Assembly: GCA_965249175.1 (NCBI GenBank) | Contig: OZ252227.1 | Span: 434,001 to 498,000, forward strand | DNA: 64,000 nucleotides | Direction: 5' to 3' | Origin: CAZYFH01 sp965249175 | Lineage (GTDB): Bacteria; Acidobacteriota; Vicinamibacteria; Vicinamibacterales; UBA8438 | Shown here: in pieces, positions 1-8,512 of the stretch | Layout: each line of letters starts with the position of its first letter | How positions within the stretch are numbered: the first letter of the stretch is position 1 | Program-made: the position numbers and the translations under genes | The notes under the pieces: generated by a model | Database searches by the model: none | What the model saw: only the letters and a program-made list of their open reading frames with translations | Told to the model about the DNA's origin: nothing

Positions 1-654
1 CGTCATCTTCCACGAGTCGAGGGTCATCGCGCCGGCATCGACTCGGTGCGCGACGTCGTCGAGCTGTCGGCGAGGCTCGGCATCGAGGTGTTGACGCTCT
101 ACGCCTTCTCGGTCGAGAACTGGAAACGCCCCCCGTCCGAGGTGTCGGTGCTGATGGGACTCCTCAAGCGGTACCTCAGAATCGAGCTTGGCACGCTGAT
201 GACGAACGATATCCGCATCCAGGTGATCGGGAGCCAGGCGGAGCTGTCGCCAGACGTCAGATCGGAGCTGGACCTCGCTCAGCAGAAGACGGTCGCCAAC
301 ACCGGTATGCGGTTCAACATCGCGCTCAATTACGGTGGGCGGGCGGAAATCGTTGCGGCGGCCCGCCGAGCCCTCGAGTCTGGCATCGAACCGGCGCGGC
401 TCGATGAGCGCCGGTTCGCTGGGTTTCTGTATACGGCGGGCCAGCCGGACCCCGACCTGCTCATTCGCACGAGCGGCGAAATGCGCATCAGCAATTTCCT
501 GCTGTGGCAGATCGCCTACGCGGAGATCTGGGTAACGGACACCCTGTGGCCGGATTTTCGTGCGCGCCACCTGCTCGAAGCGGTCGTCGCCTTCCAGAAG
601 CGCGACCGGCGCTACGGCGGGATCAATGAAGAGCCGGCGGCCGTGGGACGCTAG
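1..654 (+). CDS. uppS: Isoprenyl transferase (undecaprenyl diphosphate synthase family), 5' end outside window
   Basis: Cis-prenyltransferase that condenses isopentenyl diphosphate onto a prenyl diphosphate to make the C55 lipid carrier for cell-wall precursors. Reading frame 1 is open from the first base and encodes the family pattern LPRVEGHRAG. It continues with SVENWKRPPSEV and RTSGEMRISNFLLWQ, the substrate-binding Arg region near the C-terminus. The N-terminal catalytic Asp segment lies before base 1, so the gene is partial. It heads the conserved uppS-cdsA-dxr-rseP order; the stop (652-654) is 55 bp before the cdsA start. Family assignment is secure. Confidence 0.95.
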   Translation, partial: RHLPRVEGHRAGIDSVRDVVELSARLGIEVLTLYAFSVENWKRPPSEVSVLMGLLKRYLRIELGTLMTNDIRIQVIGSQAELSPDVRSELDLAQQKTVANTGMRFNIALNYGGRAEIVAAARRALESGIEPARLDERRFAGFLYTAGQPDPDLLIRTSGEMRISNFLLWQIAYAEIWVTDTLWPDFRARHLLEAVVAFQKRDRRYGGINEEPAAVGR

Positions 655-709
655 TCCACTAGTCACCGCCATCGGAACAGATGACGCGGATGGCCGGTAC
701 AGTCCACTT

Positions 710-1492
710 GTGACGCGTCTGATCAGTGCGCTCGTCATCCTTCCAGTCGTCGCTGTGACGATCTGGCTGCTTCCACCGCTGGCGACCGTGGTGCTCGCCG
801 AGGTCGTCCTTCTGGTCGCGGTCCTCGAGTATGCAGGGCTGGCGGCGCGCGCGGGCATCGACGTCCCGCGAGCGCCGCTCGCGGCCGTCTGCCTCGCGAC
901 TGCAGCCACGGTCGCCCTCGCGCCCGATGCGCTGCCGGTCGTCCTGATGGCGGCGGGTCTGGTCATCGCCGTCACGCTGCTCGTCCCGGGTCGATCCGGC
1001 GGTGGGCTACCGGAAGTCGGCGCCGCCGCGTTCGCGCTGGTCTACCTGGCTGCCCCGATCGGCGTGCTCGCCGCCCTGCACGTCGACCACGGCCGAGAGA
1101 CCGTCGCGCTGCTGCTGGCGACGGTCATGGCGAGCGACACGGCACAGTACTATGTCGGTCGCGCGTTCGGGCGCCGGTTGCTTGCGCCGACGATCAGCCC
1201 GAAGAAGACCATTGAAGGGGCGGTGGCCGGGGTCGTGGCCGGCGTCGCGGTGCTCGGGGTGGTCGGCACATGGTGGCTGGCCGCGGTGGCCGTCGAGACA
1301 CGGCTGCTGCTCGGCGGAGCGGTCGCCGCCCTTGGCATCATGGGCGATCTGTTCGAGTCCCGGCTCAAGCGCGCGTCTGGAGTCAAGGACGCGTCCGGCA
1401 TTATCCCGGGGCACGGTGGCGTGTTGGATCGTGTCGACGGGTTGGTGTTCGCCACACCGGTCTTCTACGTCGCGGTGAGGTTGGCCGCGTGA
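710..1492 (+). CDS. cdsA: Phosphatidate cytidylyltransferase (CDP-diglyceride synthase)
   Basis: Integral membrane enzyme making CDP-diacylglycerol from phosphatidate and CTP, the branch point of phospholipid synthesis. The C-terminal family signature is complete: SRLKRASGVKD, then IPGHGGVLDRVDG. The rest is a run of hydrophobic helices, 260 aa in all. The frame is open upstream to 560, but that part overlaps uppS and looks non-coding; GTG at 710 gives MTRLISALVILPVV, a normal CdsA N-terminus. The stop TGA overlaps the dxr GTG start, so the two genes are translationally coupled. Confidence 0.94.
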   Translation: MTRLISALVILPVVAVTIWLLPPLATVVLAEVVLLVAVLEYAGLAARAGIDVPRAPLAAVCLATAATVALAPDALPVVLMAAGLVIAVTLLVPGRSGGGLPEVGAAAFALVYLAAPIGVLAALHVDHGRETVALLLATVMASDTAQYYVGRAFGRRLLAPTISPKKTIEGAVAGVVAGVAVLGVVGTWWLAAVAVETRLLLGGAVAALGIMGDLFESRLKRASGVKDASGIIPGHGGVLDRVDGLVFATPVFYVAVRLAA

Positions 1493-2664
1493 AGGGCGTG
1501 GCCATCCTCGGCTCGACGGGGTCCATCGGCCAGAGCGCCCTCTCGGTCATCGACGCGTATCCCGACCGGCTCCAGATCGCGGGACTCGCCGCGGGGGAGA
1601 ACGTCGATCGATTCGCCGGGCAGGTGGCGCGGTATCGACCGGCCATCGTGTCGCTCGCAACGCCGGACCGACTGGCGGCACTCGAACGACAGTGCGCGAC
1701 GGACGATATCTCGACCGGCTGCGGCCCGGACGGTCTCGCCGCGGTCGCGACGCACCCGGCGGTTGACATCGTCCTGTGCGCATCGTCGGGCACCGCCGCA
1801 CTCGGCGCCACGCTCGCGGCCATCGAAGCTGGCAAGACCATCGCGCTCGCGAACAAGGAAGTGCTGGTCATGTCCGGCGGCCTGATGGTCGAGGCGGCGC
1901 GGCGGCATGGGGTCTCCATCCTCCCCGTCGACAGCGAGCACAATGCGATTCACCAGTGCGTCGATCACCGTCCGCGCGGGGACGTCGCGCGGCTCATCCT
2001 CACCGCGTCGGGGGGGCCGTTCCGGGAGTGGCCCACCGCACGGATGGCGACAGTCACGCGGGAGGACGCCTTACAGCATCCGACCTGGTCGATGGGTCCC
2101 AAGATTACCGTCGATTCGGCGACGCTGATGAACAAGGGGCTCGAGATCATCGAAGCGCGATGGTTGTTCGACATGGGGCCGGAGCGCATCGACGTGGTGA
2201 TCCATCCGCAGTCGATCGTGCACTCGCTGGTCGAGCTGCGCGACGGGTCCGTGCTCGCGCAGCTTGGCGTGACCGACATGCGCCTGCCGATCCAGTACGC
2301 GTTCTCCTATCCAGAGCGCTGGGTGTCGACGCTGCCGCGGCTGGACCTTGCTGGTTGTGGCGGGCTGGCGTTCGACGAGCCGGATCTCAACCGGTTCCCT
2401 TGCCTCGGCCTGGCGTATCAGGCGCTCCGCGGGGGGGGCGCCCTGCCCGTCATTCTCAACGCGGCGAACGAGGTCGCGGTGGACGCATTCCTCACCGGAC
2501 GGCTGGCCTTTACCGCAATCCCGACCGTCATTGAGGACGCGCTCGACGCTGGTGCCGGGCGGTCCATGACCCCACCCGACTCGCTGGCGGACGTGCGGGC
2601 CGTGGATGGGTGGGCGCGGGACCGGTGCACAACCGCGATTGCCGGGGTAAGATCGAGTGCGTAG
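1489..2664 (+). CDS. dxr: 1-deoxy-D-xylulose 5-phosphate reductoisomerase
   Basis: Second enzyme of the MEP isoprenoid pathway: NADPH-dependent rearrangement and reduction of DXP to MEP. The NADPH loop GSTGSIG is at residues 8-14. Further family motifs are ALANKEVLVMSGG, the metal-binding LPVDSEHNAIHQ, TASGGPF, the flexible-loop HPTWSMGPKITVDSATLMNK and IHPQSIVHSLVE. The product is 391 aa, a normal length. The GTG start overlaps the cdsA stop; a longer in-frame extension from 1270 lies inside cdsA and is rejected. ispG of the same pathway lies 4 kb downstream on the other strand. Confidence 0.97.
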   Translation: MKGVAILGSTGSIGQSALSVIDAYPDRLQIAGLAAGENVDRFAGQVARYRPAIVSLATPDRLAALERQCATDDISTGCGPDGLAAVATHPAVDIVLCASSGTAALGATLAAIEAGKTIALANKEVLVMSGGLMVEAARRHGVSILPVDSEHNAIHQCVDHRPRGDVARLILTASGGPFREWPTARMATVTREDALQHPTWSMGPKITVDSATLMNKGLEIIEARWLFDMGPERIDVVIHPQSIVHSLVELRDGSVLAQLGVTDMRLPIQYAFSYPERWVSTLPRLDLAGCGGLAFDEPDLNRFPCLGLAYQALRGGGALPVILNAANEVAVDAFLTGRLAFTAIPTVIEDALDAGAGRSMTPPDSLADVRAVDGWARDRCTTAIAGVRSSA

Positions 2665-2704
2665 CGCCATTGCCTGACAGGCCACTTCGCAGCAGGGTGA
2701 CACC

Positions 2705-4030
2705 GTGAACCTGAACACTATTCTCGCGTTCCTGTTCGTGCTTGGCGTGCTCGTCTTCGTCCACGAGCTCGGCCATTTCTTGGCGGCGCGCCGGCTCGGA
2801 GTGCGCGTGCTGACCTTCTCCCTGGGGTTCGGTCCCAAGCTTCTCAAGTTCACGCGCGGGGATACCGAGTATTGCGTGTGCCTCTTTCCTCTCGGCGGCT
2901 ACGTCAAGATGGCCGGCGAGAACCCGGAAGATACGCGCACCGGCGCCAACGACGAGTTCATGTCGAAGTCGAAGTGGGAGCGCTTCCAGGTGCTCGTCAT
3001 GGGGCCGGTGATGAACGTCGTGCTCGCGGTCATCGTGATGTGGCTCGTGCTCTTCCAGGGTGCGGAGGTCCCGGCGTACGAGGAGCAGCCACCGGTCATC
3101 GGCCGCGTCGTGGACGACTCGCCCGCGGATCGCGCCGGCATCGGTGTCGGCGAGCGCATCGTCAGCGTGGCTGGCCGCACCGTCGACACCTGGGATGCGC
3201 TGCTCGTCGCGGTGCTGCCGCGGGCCGACAGGGAAATCGACGTCGTGGTGCGCAACGTGGACGGTCGAGACCGCACCTTGCAGATTACCCCTGCGGCCCA
3301 AACCCAATTCGAGATGGGCGATCTCGGGGTCGGTCCCGTGATGCGTGCCCAGATCCTGGAGGTCTCCAGCGACACGCCGGCCGAGCGTGCGGGTCTCGCC
3401 GCGCGCGATGTCATCGAGGCCGTCGATGGCGAGGCGGTGAACAGCGACGAGCTTTTGGAGCGCGTCCGGGCCAGCGCGGACGTACCGCTCGTCTTGACCG
3501 TGCGTCGCGGCGATGCCCGTCTTGACATCACGGTCACCCCCGAGGACGACGATGGCGTGCCGCGCGTCGGGTGTCTCTTCAACCAGTACGAAACCCGCAC
3601 GATCGAGCCCGGGTTGGTCGAGGCGTTTCAGATGAGCCTCGAGCAAAACTACGAGTGGTCGGGTCTCATCTTCCAGACCCTCTGGGGCCTGTTCACGACG
3701 GAGACGTCGCCGCGTCAGCTCGTCGGACCGGTGGGTATCGCACAGCTGTCGGGGAGCGCGTTCGAGCTCGGATGGGTGGCGCTCTTCAGTCTCATGTCGA
3801 TGATCTCCCTGAACCTGGGCATCCTCAACTTGCTGCCCATCCCGATCCTCGACGGCGGGCACATCTTCATCATGGCGATGGAGGGTGTCTCTCGCCACGA
3901 CTTCAGCATGCGGGTCAAGGAACGGATGCTGATGGCTGGGCTCGTCGTGATCTTGACGCTGATGGTGACCGTCATCTACAACGATCTGACCCGTATCCAG
4001 TGGATCGAGGCGTTGATGCCCTGGCGGTAG
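2705..4030 (+). CDS. rseP: RIP metalloprotease RseP (site-2 protease)
   Basis: Intramembrane zinc protease that cleaves membrane-bound regulators such as anti-sigma factors and signal-peptide remnants. The HExxH zinc motif is HELGH at residues 20-24 in the first membrane helix. Two PDZ domains follow (about 115-190 and 205-285). The second active-site motif, NLLPIPILDGGH, is near residues 376-387, with a C-terminal helix after it. The length, 441 aa, fits the family. It starts with GTG 40 bp after dxr and is the last gene of the uppS-cdsA-dxr-rseP run. Several ECF sigma systems lie in the window but none is shown to be a target. Confidence 0.95.
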   Translation: MNLNTILAFLFVLGVLVFVHELGHFLAARRLGVRVLTFSLGFGPKLLKFTRGDTEYCVCLFPLGGYVKMAGENPEDTRTGANDEFMSKSKWERFQVLVMGPVMNVVLAVIVMWLVLFQGAEVPAYEEQPPVIGRVVDDSPADRAGIGVGERIVSVAGRTVDTWDALLVAVLPRADREIDVVVRNVDGRDRTLQITPAAQTQFEMGDLGVGPVMRAQILEVSSDTPAERAGLAARDVIEAVDGEAVNSDELLERVRASADVPLVLTVRRGDARLDITVTPEDDDGVPRVGCLFNQYETRTIEPGLVEAFQMSLEQNYEWSGLIFQTLWGLFTTETSPRQLVGPVGIAQLSGSAFELGWVALFSLMSMISLNLGILNLLPIPILDGGHIFIMAMEGVSRHDFSMRVKERMLMAGLVVILTLMVTVIYNDLTRIQWIEALMPWR

Positions 4031-4189
4031 TGGGCGGCACCGCCCGCGCGCACCGTTCGAGACTCGACCCCACTCGTTGCGGGAGCAGGCGGTCGTTGGA
4101 TACAGCCGCTTCTCCCGCGTTACATCGCCGCTGAGTGAGTCCGGTCCGCGGGTACGGAGCCTCGGTTCCGCCCGCGAGCCAATCCCACC

Positions 4190-5518
4190 ATGGACCTCCG
4201 TCGAGAGATCCGTCCGATGGTCGCACTCGCGACGCCGGTGGCAATCGCCGAGGTCGGATGGGTCGCCATGCAAATCGTCGATATCAGCATGGTCGGACGC
4301 CTCGGCCCGGAGGCCATTGGAGCCGTGGGGGTCGGCAGCGCGCTCTTTCTGGCGCTCGGCGTCTTCGGGATGGGGCTGTTGCTCGGGCTCGACCCGCTCG
4401 TATCCCAGGCGTTCGGCGCGCGTCGCCCAGTCGACTGCCAGCGCTGGCTGCGTCACGGCCTGTGTCTTGCCGTGGCGCTCACGATACCGCTGACGCTGCT
4501 CGGGCGTGCCGTGGGCGCCTATCTCGACGGATGGGGGTTCGATGCGACTGTCCTGGAGCTGACCCGCCCGTATTTCGGCATCGTCACCTGGAGCCTGCTG
4601 CCGTTGCTCCTGTACGCAGCGTTGCGACGGTATCTGCAGGCGATCAATGCGGTCAGGCCAATCATGATCGTGCTCGTGTCGGCGAACGTGGTCAACGCAG
4701 TCGCGAACTGGGTTCTTGTCTTCGGGAATCTAGGGGCGCCGGCTCTCGGGGTCGATGGCGCGGCCTGGGCGACCGTGGTGTCCCGCGTGTACATGACCGC
4801 CCTGCTGTTGCTGGCAAGCGCGCGGCGTGGGGGCGTCATCTGGCCGGTGTGGGCGGGCGTCGGAACCAGCGGGCTGCGGCGCCTCCTGTCGCTCGGCTGG
4901 CCCGCGGCGGTGCAGACGACGCTGGAGTACGGCGTGTTCGCCGCCGCGACGGCGCTGGCGGCGCGGCTCCAGCCGTCGATGCTCGCCGCCCACCAGATCG
5001 TGCTCAACCTTGCAGGGCTGACGTTCATGGTGCCACTCGGGATCTCTGCTGCGGGCGCTGTCCGCGTCGGCCAGGCCGTTGGCCGCCGCGACGCCGCCGG
5101 TGCGATGCGAGCGGGCTGGACCGCGCTTGCGCTCGGCGCAGGCTTCATGACGACGGCCGCGGTGGTCTTCGTGGCCTTGCCGCGTCCGATTCTCGGGCTC
5201 TTTACCGCCGACGCCTCGGTCATCACAACCGGCGTCACGTTGCTGCTCCTGGCCGCCGTGTTCCAGCTCTTCGACGGTCTGCAAGGGGTCGCGACCGGCG
5301 CGCTACGCGGCCTCGGCGATACGCTCACGCCGATGCTCTTCAATCTGGTCGGCCATTGGGTGATCGGCCTGCCGGTGGGCTACGCGCTCTGCTTCGTCTT
5401 CGGATGGGGGGTCGCCGGGCTCTGGGTCGGCCTGTCGGGCGGCTTGATCTTGGTCGGGATCGTGCTCGTGGCGACGTGGCGGCGCCGGGTGCGTGCCCTG
5501 GCCGCCGCGCTCGGCTAG
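4190..5518 (+). CDS. MATE family efflux transporter
   Basis: A 442-aa polytopic membrane protein with about twelve hydrophobic segments in two similar halves, as expected of a cation-coupled multidrug/toxin exporter. The N-terminus (MDLRREIRPMVALATPVA, then VDISMVGRLGPEAIGAVGV) is typical MATE sequence, and the second half repeats the pattern around QPSMLAAHQIVLNLAGL. The ATG at 4190 follows 159 bp of non-coding DNA after rseP, so it probably has its own promoter. The substrate cannot be inferred. The stop is a CTAG, followed by a second CTAG 16 bp later that carries an insertion-sequence-end-like sequence. Confidence 0.9.
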   Translation: MDLRREIRPMVALATPVAIAEVGWVAMQIVDISMVGRLGPEAIGAVGVGSALFLALGVFGMGLLLGLDPLVSQAFGARRPVDCQRWLRHGLCLAVALTIPLTLLGRAVGAYLDGWGFDATVLELTRPYFGIVTWSLLPLLLYAALRRYLQAINAVRPIMIVLVSANVVNAVANWVLVFGNLGAPALGVDGAAWATVVSRVYMTALLLLASARRGGVIWPVWAGVGTSGLRRLLSLGWPAAVQTTLEYGVFAAATALAARLQPSMLAAHQIVLNLAGLTFMVPLGISAAGAVRVGQAVGRRDAAGAMRAGWTALALGAGFMTTAAVVFVALPRPILGLFTADASVITTGVTLLLLAAVFQLFDGLQGVATGALRGLGDTLTPMLFNLVGHWVIGLPVGYALCFVFGWGVAGLWVGLSGGLILVGIVLVATWRRRVRALAAALG

Positions 5519-5538
5519 TGCTTGTGACGGGCTGCTAG
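5515..5538. repeat. Solo IS/MITE end-like sequence between two CTAG sites
   Basis: The 12 bp at 5527-5538 (ACGGGCTGCTAG) match the terminal 12 bp of the insertion sequence at 42091-43566 and of the MITE at 6383-6560. A second CTAG lies at 5515-5518 in the MATE stop codon, and the HAD gene stop falls in the other CTAG. This could be an excision footprint or a decayed end, or it could be coincidence. Confidence 0.35.
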
Positions 5539-6383
5539 GACAGCGAGGCGTCGCCGAGGGCGATCGATCGGATCGCCTCGGCAAGGCCGCCCTCGTCGTG
5601 GGTCGCGGTGATCGGCCATCCGCGGGTCTTCAGCTCCTCGACGGCGTTCCCCATGACAATCGGGCGACCGGCGAACTCGAGCATCTCTCGGTCGTTGAGG
5701 TTGTCACCCACGGCCATCACGTCGGCCCGGTCGAGGTGGAGCCTCCGGGTCCAGGCCGCTAGCGCCGCGCCCTTCGACCAATCGACGGCGATGATGTCGA
5801 GCAGCGAGAAATCGCGCGCCACGTACTCGGTCAGCGTGACGGTGGCGTCGGTGGCGACCGGGAGCGCGCGCACTGCGGCGGCGAGCGCCCGCATCTCTCG
5901 CACTCCGCCGGTGAAGGCCACCTGCGCCGGGTCTTCGGTCAGCGCCGCCTCGAGAGACGGGACCTCGGTCATGAAGCGCCGGTTGCGCTGGTAGTACCAC
6001 CCGCGGTTCGGATGGGTCCAGTCGATGCCCTCGAAGACGTATTGGCTGGCATCGAGCCGATCGAAGATCAGCGCCGCGCCATCGCGCAGCCCCCGCGTCT
6101 CGGTGACGATGGCACGAGCCGTGGCGCGCGGGAGCAACCGGGATTCGACGGTCGTCCCGTCCGGGCGCTTCGTGATGGCGCCGTTGCTGACGATCAACAC
6201 GATGCGCTCGGACAGCGCATCGGCGATCGGCTTCGCGTGATGAAACGCCCGGCCGGTCACGAGGGCGACGTCGATGCCGGCGTCGATCGCGTCGCGCACC
6301 GCTTGTCGGTTGGTGGGTGGCAGATCGCCGCGGCTGTCGAGCAGCGTGCCGTCGATGTCGATCGCGATGAGGCGGATCGGCAC
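5535..6383 (-). CDS. HAD-superfamily (Cof-type) phosphatase
   Basis: Haloacid-dehalogenase-like hydrolase of the Cof/YbiV type, usually acting on sugar phosphates or nucleotides in the cytosol; the substrate is unknown. Motif I is IDIDGTLLD with nucleophile Asp9 and Asp11. Motif IV is GDNLND at residues 226-231, and a C2-type cap lies between. The length is 282 aa. The GTG start at 6383 shares its G with the CTAG at the edge of the MITE. Removing the MITE restores a 4-nt spacing to the ispG stop, so the two genes were probably one operon. The insertion has removed any ispG-borne ribosome-binding site, and none is obvious now. Confidence 0.85.
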   Translation of the reverse strand: MPIRLIAIDIDGTLLDSRGDLPPTNRQAVRDAIDAGIDVALVTGRAFHHAKPIADALSERIVLIVSNGAITKRPDGTTVESRLLPRATARAIVTETRGLRDGAALIFDRLDASQYVFEGIDWTHPNRGWYYQRNRRFMTEVPSLEAALTEDPAQVAFTGGVREMRALAAAVRALPVATDATVTLTEYVARDFSLLDIIAVDWSKGAALAAWTRRLHLDRADVMAVGDNLNDREMLEFAGRPIVMGNAVEELKTRGWPITATHDEGGLAEAIRSIALGDASLS

Positions 6384-6560
6384 TAGCAGCCCGTGGTGAA
6401 AGTCCCGCGTCGCACCGAGACCCCGCCAGATGGATGCCGCGCCCGGCCATGACAAGGCACGAGGAAGGAGAATACTCCCAGTATTTGACCGACGAGAGCC
6501 GCCGTCAGGCGGGATGCAGCGCCGGCCGAATGCAGCGGGACTTTCACCACGGGCTGCTAG
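6383..6560. mobile_element. 178-bp MITE sharing ends with the 42-kb IS
   Basis: Perfect 24-bp terminal inverted repeats, 6383-6406 and 6537-6560, beginning CTAGCAGCCCGTGGTGAAAG. The outer 19 bp match both ends of the transposase-bearing element at 42091-43566. There is no coding potential inside. CTAG at each end is best read as a 4-bp target duplication. The element sits between the ispG stop and the HAD start codon. It is probably moved in trans by that transposase. Confidence 0.85.
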
Positions 6561-6561
6561 G

Positions 6562-7803
6562 TTACGGGCTCGTGACCGGCCGTTTGCCGTAGTTGGCCTC
6601 CACGTAGTCGTCGACCAGCTGCCGAAACGATTCAGCGAGCTCGGTCTTGTTCCCGCGCAGCGTCGTGGCGTGCCGTCCGTCGATGTAGACCGGGCAGGTG
6701 GGCGCCTCGCCCGTGCCCGGTAGGCTGATACCGATATTCGCCGCCTTTGACTCACCCGGCCCGTTGACCACGCACCCCATGACCGCCACGGTCATCTCCT
6801 CGACGCCCTCGTAGCGCGTCCTCCACTCGGGCATCATGCCGCGGACGTAGCTCTCGATGCGCTCGGTCAGCTCCTGAAAGGTCGTGCTGGTCGTCCGGCC
6901 GCAGCCGGGGCAGGCGGTCACGCTCGGCGCGAACGCGCGGAGCCCCATCGCCTGAAGCAGCTCGCACGCCGCATACACCTCTTCGCGTCGGTCGCCGCCC
7001 GGTCGTGGCGTGAGCGAGACGCGGATCGTGTCACCGATGCCCTCGTTCAGGAGGATGCCCATCGCCGACGCCGACCACACCAGCCCTTTGACGCCCATCC
7101 CGGCCTCAGTAAGCCCGAGGTGCAGCGGCTGCCGCGTCCGCTGCGCCAGCTCGCGATACACGGCGATGAGATCGCCGGGGCGCGACACCTTGCACGAGAT
7201 GATGATCTGGTCGCTGCGGAGCCCGCTCTCGAGGGCGAGCGCGGTCGATTCCACCGCCGAGACGATCATGCACTCGTTGATGATGGCCTCCGACGACTGC
7301 CCCAGCGCCCGGTCGGTGTTCTCCTGCATCTTGGCCATGACGAGCTCCTGGTTCAGTGAGCCGCCGTTGACGCCGATGCGCACCGGCTTGCCGTGGTCAC
7401 GCGCGACGCGGCAAATCGTTTGGAACTGCTCGTCGCGTCGCGCTCCGGTCCCGACATTGCCGGGGTTGATCCGGTACTTGTCGAGCGCGCTGGCGCAGGC
7501 TGGATGTCGGGTGAGCAGGAGGTGACCGTTGTAGTGAAAGTCGCCGATGAGGGGGGCGGCGCATCCGGCATCGAGGAGCCGCTGCTTGATGTCGGGCACG
7601 GCGCGCGCCGCATCGTCCTGGTTGACGGTGATGCGCACGAGCTCCGATCCCGCGTCGGCCAGCTCGAGGCACTGGGTGGCGGTCGCTTCGGCGTCGGCGG
7701 TGTCGGTCAGCGTCATCGACTGGACCGCGATGGGCGCGCCACCGCCGACCTGCAGCCCGCCGACACGAACGCCGATGGTGCGGTGCACGCGCGCGACCGA
7801 CAT
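6562..7803 (-). CDS. ispG: 4-hydroxy-3-methylbut-2-en-1-yl diphosphate synthase
   Basis: Penultimate MEP-pathway enzyme, converting MEcPP to HMBPP with a [4Fe-4S] cluster. The N-terminal TIM-barrel part includes VQSMTLTDTADAEAT and DKYRINPGN. The C-terminal cluster ligands are Cys298 and Cys301 (SVTACPGCGRTT), Cys344 and Glu351 (GCVVNGPGE). The length, 413 aa, fits the short bacterial form without the plant-type insert. ATG at 7803 starts directly at the conserved N-terminus. It was probably co-transcribed with the downstream HAD gene before the MITE inserted. With dxr it gives two MEP genes in 8 kb. Confidence 0.97.
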   Translation of the reverse strand: MSVARVHRTIGVRVGGLQVGGGAPIAVQSMTLTDTADAEATATQCLELADAGSELVRITVNQDDAARAVPDIKQRLLDAGCAAPLIGDFHYNGHLLLTRHPACASALDKYRINPGNVGTGARRDEQFQTICRVARDHGKPVRIGVNGGSLNQELVMAKMQENTDRALGQSSEAIINECMIVSAVESTALALESGLRSDQIIISCKVSRPGDLIAVYRELAQRTRQPLHLGLTEAGMGVKGLVWSASAMGILLNEGIGDTIRVSLTPRPGGDRREEVYAACELLQAMGLRAFAPSVTACPGCGRTTSTTFQELTERIESYVRGMMPEWRTRYEGVEEMTVAVMGCVVNGPGESKAANIGISLPGTGEAPTCPVYIDGRHATTLRGNKTELAESFRQLVDDYVEANYGKRPVTSP

Positions 7804-7812
7804 AGCGCACGC

Positions 7813-7821
7813 ATCATACCA
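7813..7821 (-). promoter_or_regulatory. Possible extended -10 for ispG
   Basis: On the minus strand the sequence reads TGG TATGAT, an extended -10 match, ending about 10 nt before the ispG ATG. No convincing -35 was seen. If used, the transcript would be almost leaderless. Weak evidence. Confidence 0.25.
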
Positions 7822-7903
7822 AGCGGCGAACTCGACGGCCGGGGGCCGGAGCCGCTGCGGGGAGTTATAGTCGCGGCGCGGTGTTCCGCCGCGCTGCGCG
7901 CCT

Positions 7904-7926
7904 CACCCACGTGAGTTCTGGGGTTA
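7904..7926 (+). promoter_or_regulatory. 23-bp ACCCACGTGAG...GGGGT element at ECF sigma start
   Basis: Imperfect dyad ending one base before the ATG of the ECF sigma gene. The same element, in the same orientation relative to the downstream gene, lies upstream of hemB (17617-17639) and ccsA (22424-22445). Its GGGG could pair with 16S rRNA, so it may act as an operator or a translational control site. Function is inferred only. Confidence 0.5.
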
Positions 7927-7927
7927 C

Positions 7928-8512
7928 ATGACCGATCTGACCGGCGACGCCGTCAGCCGGATGGTCGCCCGCGCCAGCCAGGGCGACGAGCGAGCGCTCT
8001 CCCAGTTGATGCCGCTCGTCTACAACGAGCTACGTCGGCTGGCCCGGGGCTACCTGCGACGTGAGCGGCCGGGCCAGACGTTACAGCCCACGGCGCTCGT
8101 CAACGAGGCCTATCTCCGTCTCGTGAAGGACAAGAAGCAGGATTGGCAGACACGTTCTCATTTCGTCGCCATTGCCGCGATCTCGATGCGGCAGATCCTC
8201 ATCGAACGGGCCCGCGCGCGGGGCGCGCAGAAGAGGGGCGGTGACCGGGCGCGGGTGACGCTGGACGAGGGGCTCGTCGCCGGTCAGGAGCGATCCGTTG
8301 ATCTGCTGGCGGTCGACGCGGCGCTCACCAGATTGGCCACCATCGATTCCCAGCAGGCCAGGCTCGTCGAGCTGCGGTTCTTCGGCGGTCTGACGATCGA
8401 GGAATCCGCCGAGGCGCTCGGGATCTCGCCGGCCACCGTGAAGCGGCACTGGGCAATGGCCAAGGCCTGGTTGCAGCGGGAGATCACTGAGGGAGCGGCC
8501 AGTGGATCCTGA
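7928..8512 (+). CDS. ECF-type RNA polymerase sigma factor
   Basis: A 194-aa sigma-70 family protein with region 2 (LMPLVYNELRRLARGYLRRE, then LVNEAYLRLV) and region 4 helix-turn-helix (LVELRFFGGLTIEESAEALG, then SPATVKRHWAMAKAWL). The long linker and the pattern PGQTLQPTALVNEAYL match the ECF group that is usually encoded beside Ser/Thr kinases rather than with anti-sigma factors. Its stop lies 11 nt inside the kinase gene that follows, so the two are co-expressed. The 23-bp element shared with hemB and ccsA abuts its start codon. Targets are unknown. Confidence 0.92.
   Translation: MTDLTGDAVSRMVARASQGDERALSQLMPLVYNELRRLARGYLRRERPGQTLQPTALVNEAYLRLVKDKKQDWQTRSHFVAIAAISMRQILIERARARGAQKRGGDRARVTLDEGLVAGQERSVDLLAVDAALTRLATIDSQQARLVELRFFGGLTIEESAEALGISPATVKRHWAMAKAWLQREITEGAASGS

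Noticed and set aside
2528..4456. A 642-codon open frame antisense to rseP
   Set aside because: His/Asp/Arg-rich composition with no motif, fully opposite a gene with clear protease motifs; long shadow frames are expected in high-GC DNA.
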